This document shows positions 37,192 to 45,283 of a DNA stretch of 64,000 nt, piece by piece. A program made the translations under genes and the position numbers. Source of the stretch: Bacillus methanolicus MGA3 (GTDB lineage: Bacteria; Bacillota; Bacilli; Bacillales; Cytobacillaceae); assembly GCF_000724485.1 (NCBI RefSeq), contig NZ_CP007739.1, forward strand, positions 2,278,843 through 2,342,842, read 5' to 3'. The stretch's first letter is position 1. Each line of letters opens with the position of its first letter. Below the pieces are notes generated by a model. The model saw only the letters and a program-made list of their open reading frames with translations, did not search any database and had not been told where the DNA came from.

Positions 37192-37773
37192 TTAGCACCT
37201 TTTTCCTTCAATTACTTCGATAACCTTCTTATCCGTAATCAGCTTCATAACAGGGATATCATGTTCTTCAACCGGAAAGCAATCAATCAACTGCTCTTCA
37301 AATGCAAGAGAAACCGTTTTTCCGTTGAAACTTGATAAATAACGGTCATAATAACCCCCACCATTTCCAATCCGATAACCATTGGACATAAAAGCAACAC
37401 CTGGAACAATCATAAGGTCAATTTCATTAGCATTAACAACTTCTGTTTGGTCTACAATCGGTTCATATAACCCAAAAAAACTTGATTCAAGTTCGGAAAA
37501 ACGTGTTAAAGAACGAAAAACCATCTTCTTGCTTTCGGGAATGCATTTTGGAACAGCGATCTTTTTTCCGAGCTCCCATCCTTTTCTGATAATTTGCAGA
37601 GTATCTGCTTCAGGAGGATTTGACACTGTTATAGCAATTGTTTTTGCTTCTCTCCAAAACGGATCGGTGAATAACCTTTGTGCAATTTGATAAGACTTAT
37701 CTTCATATTCAGGTTTTTGCATATTAGCGAGCATCGCTTTTACTGCCTTTCTAACCATTTGCTTCGTTTTCAT
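37192..37773 (-). CDS. yqgN: 5-formyltetrahydrofolate cyclo-ligase
   Basis: 193 residues. ATP-dependent conversion of 5-formyl-tetrahydrofolate to 5,10-methenyl-tetrahydrofolate, keeping the folate pool active. Family motifs are VRKAVKAM at the N-terminus (ATP), the substrate region VPKCIPESKKMVFR, and GNGGGYYDRYL near residue 140. The ATG at 37773 follows AGGGGGATG. It is functionally related to the glycine-cleavage genes in this window, which feed the same folate pool, but is transcribed separately. Confidence 0.94.
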   Translation of the reverse strand: MKTKQMVRKAVKAMLANMQKPEYEDKSYQIAQRLFTDPFWREAKTIAITVSNPPEADTLQIIRKGWELGKKIAVPKCIPESKKMVFRSLTRFSELESSFFGLYEPIVDQTEVVNANEIDLMIVPGVAFMSNGYRIGNGGGYYDRYLSSFNGKTVSLAFEEQLIDCFPVEEHDIPVMKLITDKKVIEVIEGKRC

Positions 37774-37797
37774 TTGCATCCCCCTAAAAATTGCAGC

Positions 37798-37829
37798 AAA
37801 AAAAGCAGCAGGAACCCTCCCACTGCTTA
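37798..37829 (-). terminator. Terminator after rpmG
   Basis: AAGCAGTGGGA and TTCCTGCTGCTT arms on the minus strand, then TTTTTTT. It overlaps the rpmG stop. Confidence 0.78.
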
Positions 37830-37976
37830 TTTTGTTTCACGATGTAAAGTAGTACGCTTTTCTCTTGGGCAATATTTTTTTAGCTCAAGACGATCTGGAT
37901 TATTCCGTTTATTTTTTGTAGAAATATAGTTACGATCTCCGCACTCAGTGCAAGCTAACGTAATATTCACACGCAT
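37827..37976 (-). CDS. rpmG: 50S ribosomal protein L33
   Basis: 49 residues read from the sequence: [19 protein letters not shown], then [20 protein letters not shown] and TTLHRETK. Length and sequence match L33 of Bacillus (RpmGA). Cysteines in CTEC and YCPR, with a nearby histidine, fit the zinc-binding (C+) form, whose expression in B. subtilis contrasts with a zinc-free paralogue under Zur control. Small, basic and very conserved. Confidence 0.96.
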   Translation of the reverse strand: MRVNITLACTECGDRNYISTKNKRNNPDRLELKKYCPREKRTTLHRETK

Positions 37977-38052
37977 GTTTTATTCCCTCCAACCTGTGAA
38001 AACTAGTTCATTTATACGACTTTTCTATAATATCACTTTTTAAAGTGAAATG

Positions 38053-38646
38053 CTAGTGTGTTTTTAAAAGTGCATTATTCAAGTTAATAAGCTTTTTCCT
38101 ATCTACACCATAAATAACCCATGAACTTCCTTGTTTTGTTTCATGTCCTTGCAAAATCAAGTTGAGAGAAAAAATACTTGCGACTGCTCCTTTCGCTAAA
38201 GGCTGATAGCGAAGAATTCCCTTTTTCTCACAGCTCCAAATGTTTTCTGCTGGAACAGTCCAAATGGGCTGAACAGTAGTTGTTTCCATTCCATTTCCGT
38301 TTGTTTTGCCATTTATTAAATACAATTTTTTATCGACATGGTGAAAGATGACTTTTTCTGACGGAGAAACAAATGCAAGTTGATCATTTGATTTACTTTC
38401 ATCGCTATACATCATTAACAGCTTTACTTCCTTTACTTCCATAGAATGATTTGTGACCATGATGTCATATAAACAAATTTCAGATTGAAGGTTTGTTCTC
38501 TTTATTTCAAACGAAACTTCTTTTTCCGAAATAAATGCTCCGAAATCATGTTGCGCCCAATAAGTTTTTCCTTCTATCCATAACCCTGGAGTCATTTTAA
38601 GTTTTAGTCTTTCTCCTTTATCCCCTGTTATGATTAACCCTTTCAT
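38053..38646 (-). CDS. Hypothetical protein at the end of the DUF4912/GT4 cluster
   Basis: 197 residues, soluble by sequence, beta-rich (LKMTPGLWIEGKTYWAQHDF, EVKLLMMYSDESKSNDQLAF, SSWVIYGVDRKKL). I recognise no domain. The ATG at 38646 follows GGGGGGAAAAGA. It lies 90 bp downstream of the GH57-like/GT4 gene in the same direction and is probably co-transcribed, so it may work on the same glucan or glycan (inference). Confidence 0.75.
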   Translation of the reverse strand: MKGLIITGDKGERLKLKMTPGLWIEGKTYWAQHDFGAFISEKEVSFEIKRTNLQSEICLYDIMVTNHSMEVKEVKLLMMYSDESKSNDQLAFVSPSEKVIFHHVDKKLYLINGKTNGNGMETTTVQPIWTVPAENIWSCEKKGILRYQPLAKGAVASIFSLNLILQGHETKQGSSWVIYGVDRKKLINLNNALLKTH

Positions 38647-38735
38647 TCTTTTCCCCCCCGTATAATTGTAGTATGAGCTCTTTTTAGATGAATTTCTTGT
38701 TTATCCGGAGCCTCTGAATTCACTCTAGATTTTAT

Positions 38736-41147
38736 TCATATCTTCGTACTTAACAAAACATCCTCAAAAGTTCTTTTCGTTTCCTCAGCAATTCTTGTCC
38801 AGCTGAAAAGACTTTCAACGACTTTCCGGCCATTTTCCCCGATTTCTAACGCTCTTTGCCGGTCTTCTAGTATTAAATGAAGTTGTTGTAATAAGCTTAG
38901 CGAATTTCCTGGATCCATAAATAGGCCTGTTTTATACGGCTGAATAATGCCTTTTAATCCACCTGTTTCGGAAACAATGGTTGGTTTGCCAAAACTCATG
39001 GCTTCAAGGGCCACGATGCCAAAAGGTTCATAAAGACTTGGAAAAACAGCTGCTTCACATTGTGTTAAAAGTGCATCCCGTTGTTCATCCTGGATAAAAC
39101 CAATGAAATAGACAAAGTTTTCTAACCCATAGTCTTTTACTTTTTGTCGGTACTCTTCAAGCAGTGGACCTTTTCCAGCAATCACAAAATATAGTTCATC
39201 ACTTTTTGCTTTCATTTTTGTTGCTGCTTCAATAAGTGTGTCAAAGCCTTTCTCTCTTACCATTCTTCCAATTGAAAATATCATTTTTCTTTCAGGAAAA
39301 ACCGGTAGGCCATCTAACAATCCATGTAAATCTAATTGGCCTACATGTTTAAATACACCATTAGGAATAATCGCAATCTTCTCTTCACTAGTATTAAATA
39401 CATACTTCAATTCGTCCTTCATATACTCACTGCAAACAATGGCTTTGTCGGACGCTTGAAGGAGAATTTCTTCTTTCTTATGAATAAAATGCTGCATATC
39501 TGTATAAATTCCATTATTTCTTCCGTGTTCAGTCGCATGCATCGTTGTGATTAACGGAATATTTAATAAGGATTTTAAGGAAATCGCTGCAGAACCAACA
39601 AGCCAGTCATGGGCATGAATAACCTGAAAATCATGAACAGCCGCAAGCTCTCTGGCCCTGTTTGCCATCGCTAAATTTAGCCCTGCCACCCATGCGAGAA
39701 AGTCATCATCCTTTTCGTTCAATGGGGCAACCCTATGGATAAAAACCCCATCTCTCTTTTCAAAAGAAGGAAGATCCTCAGATTGTGCAGTAATCACATG
39801 AATTTCATAACCCAGTTTTGCAAGACTTTCCGATAACCCGTGTACATGCCTTGCAAGACCTCCAACTATGTTTGGAGGAAACTCCCATGTCAGCATTAAA
39901 ATTTTCAAGTCTTGTCTTTTTGATTCATTTGTTGTTAAGCTACTTTTAGCTTCATTAATCCATCCCTTTAACGAAAGGTTCACTAAAATCGAATCTGAAT
40001 TTTCCATATCATCCAGTTCAAAAATCTGCCTGTTGCCAACCAGTATTTCTTTAAGTTTATTAAAGGATGTAATATGTTCCTCAGCTGCTTCTTGTGTTTG
40101 TCCGCTGCCCGCTGCTATTCCTGACAACAGAAGCCAATGTTTTAGCATCTGTTTCAATATCCTTTTTTCAAAAGAATTCTCAACCAATGTACTAATCTTT
40201 TTTATTTCAGTTTCCATTAAAAAGCATTCTTCCAATATTGTTGATTCATCCGTAATCAGAGGTGAACTGTCATCTGCTGCCAAAAATGACGGACAAATAT
40301 GAGCTGTTTCAGCTGTTTCCCCATACTCTTTTAAAAAACTAGAAACTTCCATCGAAACAGATGGATTGATGGCCATATTTTTTACTAAATTAAAGAAGCT
40401 CACTATTTCTTCAGATGAAAGATTATGTGCTGCAGTAAACACTTGTTTTGAATCATAAACAGAAACATTGGAATCGTATTTTTCTAAATAACTTCCTCCT
40501 AGCTCAAATTCTTTCTGTATCGGAAAAAATATTAAGCCGTGTGGAGAACGTATCGGTTTCTTTCCATTTCCAGAGGGCGTTGGATCTGCAAATTTTATCG
40601 TATCTTCATTGATAAAACTGTATTGAATTCCCTCATTCATGAGAAAAAGATCAAGGCCTGGCTCAAATGCTCCTTTAGGAAACCAAAATCCGGATGGACG
40701 AACCGAGAAACAACTTTCCAATATCGATAATCCTTCACGAATATGAGCTTGAATGCCGGCGGAAGTTGCGGCAAAAGGCAAAACTGCCCCTGTTACCGGC
40801 AACGCCAGAAGTTCAATTTTTTCTTGATTGATCAAACTCTGCACACTTTTGATAACACTTTGATCCCACTTCATCCAGATATCAAATAAACCAGGAAACT
40901 GATCTGTTTCTTTTTCTAAAAATTCTGTCATTTTAGCCTGAAATATTTCTTGACCGGCAACTTCATAATAGATAGGTGGGATCGCTAAATATATTTTTAG
41001 ATTTTGCGGTTCATTTTCAAGTTTAAAAAGTATTTCTATTAATTTTGCTGTAAATACAAATAAGTCTTTTCTTACGTTCGAGTTGTTTTTAATGCTTATT
41101 AACGGCATATCCGTATAAAGAATGGGCAAAAAGAAAGGTCTCATCAT
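38736..41147 (-). CDS. GH57-like domain fused to GT4 glycosyltransferase
   Basis: 803 residues. Residues about 1-380 resemble the GH57 fold of alpha-glucan branching enzymes (QAHIREGLSILESCFSVRPS, GFWFPKGAFEPGLDLFLM, SYLEKYDSNVSVYDS). The nucleophile position of the canonical W-L-P-E-C-A motif is a lysine (residue 158), and the N-terminal HxHxP-type motif is absent, so this half is probably not a working hydrolase. Residues about 415-795 form a GT-B glycosyltransferase of family 4 (KILMLTWEFPPNIVGGLARH, IHAHDWL, SIGRMVREKGFDTLIEA, PSLYEPFGIVALEAMSFGKP with the E-x7-E motif). The ATG follows TTGGAGGACT, 3 nt after the DUF4912 gene. Probable glucan or glycogen-like synthase. Confidence 0.82.
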   Translation of the reverse strand: MMRPFFLPILYTDMPLISIKNNSNVRKDLFVFTAKLIEILFKLENEPQNLKIYLAIPPIYYEVAGQEIFQAKMTEFLEKETDQFPGLFDIWMKWDQSVIKSVQSLINQEKIELLALPVTGAVLPFAATSAGIQAHIREGLSILESCFSVRPSGFWFPKGAFEPGLDLFLMNEGIQYSFINEDTIKFADPTPSGNGKKPIRSPHGLIFFPIQKEFELGGSYLEKYDSNVSVYDSKQVFTAAHNLSSEEIVSFFNLVKNMAINPSVSMEVSSFLKEYGETAETAHICPSFLAADDSSPLITDESTILEECFLMETEIKKISTLVENSFEKRILKQMLKHWLLLSGIAAGSGQTQEAAEEHITSFNKLKEILVGNRQIFELDDMENSDSILVNLSLKGWINEAKSSLTTNESKRQDLKILMLTWEFPPNIVGGLARHVHGLSESLAKLGYEIHVITAQSEDLPSFEKRDGVFIHRVAPLNEKDDDFLAWVAGLNLAMANRARELAAVHDFQVIHAHDWLVGSAAISLKSLLNIPLITTMHATEHGRNNGIYTDMQHFIHKKEEILLQASDKAIVCSEYMKDELKYVFNTSEEKIAIIPNGVFKHVGQLDLHGLLDGLPVFPERKMIFSIGRMVREKGFDTLIEAATKMKAKSDELYFVIAGKGPLLEEYRQKVKDYGLENFVYFIGFIQDEQRDALLTQCEAAVFPSLYEPFGIVALEAMSFGKPTIVSETGGLKGIIQPYKTGLFMDPGNSLSLLQQLHLILEDRQRALEIGENGRKVVESLFSWTRIAEETKRTFEDVLLSTKI

Positions 41148-41150
41148 TTT

Positions 41151-41831
41151 TTAGTCCTCCAAAGCTTCTTTCGTTTCATAAAAACTGTAAGTGCTTACAT
41201 GTTCAACCCATTTAGGTGCACTCTTCCGTCTGTTTTGAAACCATTCAAGTTCTTTTGCCAATTCCCCTGCCTGTTCAACACCTGATCGAGGTGCATGAAC
41301 AGTATTTGACCGCAAAATCGGTAAAAATTTCTGATCCGATAATTTAATACCCAACTCGGCACAATAACATCTGTTTGGCTTTAAACCTTCAAAAAACCAG
41401 CATTTGTTATCTTGCGGCAAGTAAATTTCAAATACATCGTGTGCATTGCTCCCATTAAACAGGATACAAGTCACGTCATACAAACGAAGCACAAGCTGAA
41501 AATCAGAAAAAGACCTCTGATAATAATTGGAAATCAGCATTTTCTGCTCTTCTGATAAACGCCAAAAACTATAGAGTTTATTAGGGGAAACGAGCCAAAT
41601 ACAGAGGTGGTCATCTCGATGTACATGTTCAAATTTCCTTGCAATAGACAATGGCTTCCCATCTTTTTTATGTTGGATTCGAGAACCAGTGTCTTGGCCA
41701 GAAGCTGCGGATTTCATTTTCATATATTTTTTCCACTGATATTGAACTTTTCCTACAGTCGAATTCAGCTCAACAGCAATTTTTCGAAATGATAGGCCTT
41801 TTCTGCGAAGCTTAACAATCTCTTCAATCAT
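41151..41831 (-). CDS. DUF4912 protein with N-terminal helix-turn-helix-like segment
   Basis: 226 residues. Residues 1-40 look like a small HTH (EEIVKLRRKGLSFRKIAVEL, VGKVQYQWKKY), and residues about 75-190 are DUF4912 (DHLCIWLVSPNKLYSFWRL, RLYDVTCILF, WFFEGLKPNRCYCAELGI). DUF4912 resembles an immunoglobulin-like, possibly carbohydrate-binding, module and often occurs beside GH57/GT4 genes, as here. The ATG follows GAGGTG. First gene of a three-gene minus-strand unit. Confidence 0.78.
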   Translation of the reverse strand: MIEEIVKLRRKGLSFRKIAVELNSTVGKVQYQWKKYMKMKSAASGQDTGSRIQHKKDGKPLSIARKFEHVHRDDHLCIWLVSPNKLYSFWRLSEEQKMLISNYYQRSFSDFQLVLRLYDVTCILFNGSNAHDVFEIYLPQDNKCWFFEGLKPNRCYCAELGIKLSDQKFLPILRSNTVHAPRSGVEQAGELAKELEWFQNRRKSAPKWVEHVSTYSFYETKEALED

Positions 41832-42155
41832 CTAATTAGGCACCTCATTTCTTTAAACTATTCATTGTATGAAAATAAACTGTAAATATTCTTTGTAATA
41901 ATGTTAGCATTGACAGGTTGGCTAAACAATGAACGCATTTTGTCGGATTTTGTTTAAGCCTTTTCTTTCAAGTTCAATAGAAATAAAATAATTTGATTTC
42001 GACAGCAATATGGCAATCCTTTCATAAATCGACAGTTTCATTATATGAAATATTGATTTTTTTCGACCCTTCCTTTAAATAAAGATCCTCGAAATTTCCA
42101 TATATATGCTAAAATAATAATGTTGTAATTACGACTATTAATTGAGGTGTAATTT
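41832..42155. other. Divergent intergenic region
   Basis: 324 bp, very AT-rich, between the DUF4912 cluster (minus) and the HTH/MltG-like pair (plus). No ORF with a start codon and no hairpin terminator. TTCGACAG and ATCGACAG occur about 40 nt apart near 41997 and 42029. AAATAATG near 42111 could hold a plus-strand -10. I see no strong regulator site. Confidence 0.5.
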
Positions 42156-42545
42156 ATGGGGTGGATTTTTGCTGGACTCCTGACATTCTCTGTCCTTCTT
42201 TTCTTAATATCATTTTTTATGAGTGATCCATATAAAAAGATCCGTGAAGAGATCGATGAGCTTTCCATGCAGCAAATAAAAGAGCTTTATCAAATCAAAA
42301 AGAAAATAAAAATTTTAGAAGAGGAATTGCTAATCAGCGACGAAGAAATAAAAAAGACATTTTCAAGACCTAAATCCCCTAAGGATAAGAAACAGATACA
42401 TGCCATCATTCGCAATCAAGTTCATCTTTTGGCACAACAGGGTCTTTCTGTCGAACAAATCGCAAAGCAATCCTCGTTAACCACTGATGATGTAAACAGA
42501 ATCTTGCATGATTTTTTTCAAAGCCGAGGCGAAAAAGATGAATAA
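42156..42545 (+). CDS. Membrane-anchored coiled-coil and HTH-like protein
   Basis: 129 residues. One membrane helix (about 3-24), a coiled coil (about 28-65, IREEIDELSMQQIKELYQIK) and a C-terminal HTH-like segment (about 85-120, LLAQQGLSVEQIAKQSSLTT). A membrane-bound regulator or scaffold is plausible. The ATG at 42156 follows TTGAGGTG, and the stop overlaps the next gene by 8 nt, so they form a coupled pair. The position next to phoU recalls the small pho-linked genes of B. subtilis, but I do not assign a name. Confidence 0.75.
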   Translation: MGWIFAGLLTFSVLLFLISFFMSDPYKKIREEIDELSMQQIKELYQIKKKIKILEEELLISDEEIKKTFSRPKSPKDKKQIHAIIRNQVHLLAQQGLSVEQIAKQSSLTTDDVNRILHDFFQSRGEKDE

Positions 42546-43053
42546 ACGAACAGTCAGAGCATTTGCATTAGGAATTCTTTTTTCTGTAAGTTTGATTGGA
42601 TCGGCTTATTATTTTCTTCAAAATGGAAAAAGCTCGTTAAGTAAAGCAAAACAATCCCTTGAAGAGAAAGGATATATTGTGTTGTCAAAGTCTGAGTATA
42701 CAAATTTACAGAAACAATCAAAACGAAAAAACGAGGAGAAACAAAGCCAGGAAACCGTCAAAAAAACTGAAAATAGTCCATTAAATGTACATACAGAAAA
42801 AGGCAATGAGCAATCTTCCGGTTCATACTCTGAAGAAAACAATGTAATTTCATATGAGTTAAAAATAACGAGCGGAATGAATACTGAACAAATCGCATCC
42901 ATTCTTTCGAATGTTCGGATTATCAAAGATGCGCAAGATTTTGAGGAATTTATGAGCAATAACGGATACAGCACGAAAATACAACAAGGGACTTTTCATT
43001 TAACTAATAAAATGAATTACAGCCAAATCGCCAAGATTCTGACAAAAAGTTAA
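42538..43053 (+). CDS. Small MltG-like (YceG-type) protein without catalytic domain
   Basis: 171 residues. A membrane helix is at about 10-28, a Lys/Glu/Ser-rich linker follows to about residue 100, then about 65 residues resemble the LysM-like N-subdomain of the endolytic transglycosylase MltG (YELKITSGMNTEQIASILSN, STKIQQGTFHLTNKMNYSQI). The catalytic domain of MltG, with its glutamate, is absent, as the whole protein is about half the usual length. It may bind glycan or protein partners outside the membrane. It starts 8 nt inside the previous gene with GAGG upstream. Confidence 0.8.
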   Translation: MNKRTVRAFALGILFSVSLIGSAYYFLQNGKSSLSKAKQSLEEKGYIVLSKSEYTNLQKQSKRKNEEKQSQETVKKTENSPLNVHTEKGNEQSSGSYSEENNVISYELKITSGMNTEQIASILSNVRIIKDAQDFEEFMSNNGYSTKIQQGTFHLTNKMNYSQIAKILTKS

Positions 43054-43080
43054 AGGAGCAAGCAGACCGCTTGCTCCTTT
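43052..43080. terminator. Bidirectional terminator before phoU
   Basis: AAAGGAGCAAGC, a five-base loop, GCTTGCTCCTTT. A 12-bp perfect stem between the two convergent units. Confidence 0.9.
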
Positions 43081-43083
43081 CAA

Positions 43084-43743
43084 TTAGTCATTTAGGTCAT
43101 AGCGCCTACCTTTTACAAGATAGAAAACATTTTCCGCAATATTAGTTATATGGTCTGCTGACCTTTCTAAATAACGAGATATAAAAGATAACTGCGTAAT
43201 TTGCGGAAGAAATTCAGGTTTTTGCTGGTTTATCAACAATAAGTCTCGAATGGTTTGCCCATATAATTCATCTACTTCATCATCCATTTCAGCCACCTTT
43301 TTGGCTTTTACAACATCTTCCTCAGTAAAAGCTTCAAGCGACATCCTTAACATTTCAGACGTTAGTTCATGCATTCTTTTTATATGCTCGATTGGCTTCA
43401 CTAAAGGCTCATTTCCGATTCGAATTGCTGATTTGGCGATGTTAACTGCGAAATCGGCAATTCTTTCAATTGCAGTCGCAATTTTTATTGCTACAATAAT
43501 GCGCCGTAAATCGATGGCAACAGGCTGCTGCTTTGCGATAAGCAGGATGGCCAAGTCATTGATTTCTTCTTCCAAATGGTCATCTTCCGAGTCATCTTCC
43601 ATTATTTCGATCGCCAATTCAATGTTCTTTTCTTCCAAAGCCTTAATTGATCTCGCTAATGCTTTATTAGAAAATTCACCTAGTTCAATTAATTTGTTTT
43701 GCAATTCTTTTAAATCATATTCAAATCTTTCTCTAACGACCAT
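43084..43743 (-). CDS. phoU: Phosphate transport regulator PhoU
   Basis: 219 residues, two PhoU domains of three helices each. Metal-binding repeats fit ExxxDxxxD patterns (IEIMEDDSEDDHLEEEIND, KVAEMDDEVDELYGQT) and AIERIADFAVNIAKSA. PhoU links the Pst transporter to the PhoR kinase and restrains phosphate uptake. It lies behind pstB, as in classical pst operons. B. subtilis itself has no phoU here, so this operon was once arranged more like that of other Firmicutes. Confidence 0.94.
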   Translation of the reverse strand: MVVRERFEYDLKELQNKLIELGEFSNKALARSIKALEEKNIELAIEIMEDDSEDDHLEEEINDLAILLIAKQQPVAIDLRRIIVAIKIATAIERIADFAVNIAKSAIRIGNEPLVKPIEHIKRMHELTSEMLRMSLEAFTEEDVVKAKKVAEMDDEVDELYGQTIRDLLLINQQKPEFLPQITQLSFISRYLERSADHITNIAENVFYLVKGRRYDLND

Positions 43744-43821
43744 GCTTATATCTCCCTTCGTCCCCTTGATATTGAAGAAAAATCGCGCGAAACTTGTGGT
43801 TCCGCACGATTTATTCGAAAA

Positions 43822-44649
43822 TTAGCCGAACCGGCCTGTAATATAATCTTCCGTACGTTTATCGGAAGGATTAGAAAAGATTTTATTTGTATCAGAGTAT
43901 TCAACGACTTCGCCGTTTAAGAAAAACGCAGTCTTATCTGAAATTCGGGCAGCCTGCTGCATGTTGTGTGTAACAATGATAATGCTGAAATCTTTTTTCA
44001 ATTCTTGGACAAGTTCTTCCACCTTTAAGGTAGAGATTGGATCTAATGCAGAAGTCGGCTCATCCATTAAAATGACATCCGGTTCAATCGCGAGACAGCG
44101 TGCAATACAAAGGCGTTGTTGCTGGCCTCCCGATAAGCCATATGCATTTGTATGAAGACGGTCCTTTACCTCATCCCAAATCGCAGCCCCTCTAAGACTT
44201 TTTTCAACGATTTGATCAAGAGTCTTTTTGTCACGGATTCCATGGATCTTTGGGCCATAGGCAACATTTTCGTAAATCGACTTAGGAAATGGATTTGGTT
44301 TCTGGAATACCATCCCTACTTTTGTACGAAGCTCCTCCACTCGATAGTCCCTATCAAAAATATTTCGGCCTCGGTAAGTAATTTCTCCTGAAGTTCTCAC
44401 ACTGGGAACAAGCTCAATCATCCGATTTAGTGTCTTAATATACGTCGATTTACCGCAGCCTGACGGACCGATTATTGCAGTTACTTCATTTTCGTATATA
44501 TCAAGATCAATATTTTTTAAAGCGTGATTGTCACCGTACCATAAGTTTAATTGTTTTGTTTGATAAACTGCCATTTTTTCTTTTTCTCTCATGTTTGCTG
44601 TCTCATCCTTGATAAATGTCATTTTTTCCTTTTCAATTGTTAAATTCAT
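43822..44649 (-). CDS. pstB: Phosphate ABC transporter ATP-binding protein
   Basis: 275 residues: Walker [14 protein letters not shown]-loop [12 protein letters not shown], signature [18 protein letters not shown], Walker [14 protein letters not shown] and the His switch VTHNMQQAA. This is the ATPase of the high-affinity PstSCAB importer. The N-terminus has about 25 extra residues before the usual start. AAGGAGG precedes the ATG at 44649. The permease genes pstC and pstA should precede it but are missing; upstream there is only a remnant of pstS. Confidence 0.96.
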   Translation of the reverse strand: MNLTIEKEKMTFIKDETANMREKEKMAVYQTKQLNLWYGDNHALKNIDLDIYENEVTAIIGPSGCGKSTYIKTLNRMIELVPSVRTSGEITYRGRNIFDRDYRVEELRTKVGMVFQKPNPFPKSIYENVAYGPKIHGIRDKKTLDQIVEKSLRGAAIWDEVKDRLHTNAYGLSGGQQQRLCIARCLAIEPDVILMDEPTSALDPISTLKVEELVQELKKDFSIIIVTHNMQQAARISDKTAFFLNGEVVEYSDTNKIFSNPSDKRTEDYITGRFG

Positions 44650-44799
44650 TTTGAAAAGCCTCCTTCATGCTTAAAAACAAATGAGCCGTTTTAAAATATT
44701 TTTTGAAACTTATTACGGAACAATACTGTAAAACAAATTCATTAAGAATTATTTGTTGATTGGATAGCCAAAATAAAAACCCCTTTTAACCAAACAACA

Positions 44800-44829
44800 A
44801 GATGAGAAGCTAAAATGAGCTTCCCATCT
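44800..44829 (-). terminator. Hairpin between pstS remnant and pstB
   Basis: AGATGGGAAGCT and AGCTTCTCATCT form a 12-bp stem with one mismatch around a six-base loop, followed by TTGTTGTTT on the minus strand. In B. subtilis a stem-loop after pstS lowers expression of the permease genes. This could be its relic, now set between the promoter and pstB. Confidence 0.6.
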
Positions 44830-44962
44830 GCCTATTGTAGGTCTTACAGCCTTGCTTTAGACTTTCTAGCTTTTCAAGATCTTTCTTGTACTCTTTATCC
44901 GGACATTCTCAAGCGCAAACTTAATATGCTAATTAAAATTCAGTGAATTCAATTCCCTTTTT

Positions 44963-45028
44963 TTATAGTGCCAGCACTCCACTTATCAATGAAGAAAGTG
45001 CTAAGAACTTTAAGCCTTTCGATTTTAT
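44963..45028 (-). pseudogene. pstS: pstS remnant (signal peptide only)
   Basis: Behind GGAGGAAA lies a 21-codon frame ATA AAA TCG AAA, and so on, giving KSKGLKFLALSSLISGVLAL, which looks like a PstS lipoprotein signal peptide. The start codon is ATA instead of ATG, and a stop replaces the lipobox cysteine region. The mature binding protein is gone. Confidence 0.68.
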
Positions 45029-45068
45029 TTTCCTCCAAAGAGATTCAGTTGATCCCTCCTATAGTTAC

Positions 45069-45122
45069 ATCATAATGTTGAACTGTTAATTCGGTTTTAA
45101 TTAAATGTAAAGCTTTTGTAAA
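45069..45122 (-). promoter_or_regulatory. PhoP-activated pst promoter (four-repeat Pho box and -10)
   Basis: Four PhoP repeats read TTTACA (45117-45122), TTTACA (45106-45111), TTAAAA (45095-45100) and TTAACA (45084-45089), each exactly 5 nt apart. The consensus is TTAACA with 5-nt spacing. TATGAT at 45069-45074 is a -10 box 9 nt after the last repeat. This is the standard layout of a phosphate-starvation promoter of Bacillus, and it still faces the pst remnant, pstB and phoU. Confidence 0.88.
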
Positions 45123-45225
45123 TTTAATTGAAAACTAAATGAAAGTATAGGAGGATGATTATTTCGCTTTTTTGAATACTACAAGACTCAATTTCTTGAA
45201 GATTTTTACAATTATTATCCCCCCC

Positions 45226-45261
45226 AAAAAAAAACTGCCTCGAAATTTGAGACAGTTTTTT
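45226..45261 (-). terminator. pbpA terminator
   Basis: AAAAACTGTCTC, loop, GAGGCAGTTTTTTTTT on the minus strand. A 12-bp stem with one mismatch 23 nt past the pbpA stop. Confidence 0.88.
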
Positions 45262-45283
45262 GTGGAAAAGGGGAGCGCTAATG

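Larger units (their letters stand above)
44650..45283 (-). other. Scar of the lost pstS-pstC-pstA genes
   Basis: A 634-bp gap between pstB and pbpA, in order along the minus strand: the pbpA terminator, the Pho box, the -10, the pstS signal-peptide remnant, a short open stretch near 44830-44905 (PDKEYKKDLEKLESLKQG, unrecognised), a hairpin at 44800-44829, then the pstB ribosome binding site. No complete gene is present. Confidence 0.75.

Noticed and set aside
43250..43825. 191-codon plus-strand open frame
   Set aside because: It lies antisense to phoU, is rich in Ser and Ile as expected for a shadow, and has no ribosome binding site.
44830..44905. Short open stretch PDKEYKKDLEKLESLKQG on the minus strand
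   Set aside because: It has no start codon and does not match PstC or PstA that I can recognise. Too short to call as a gene.
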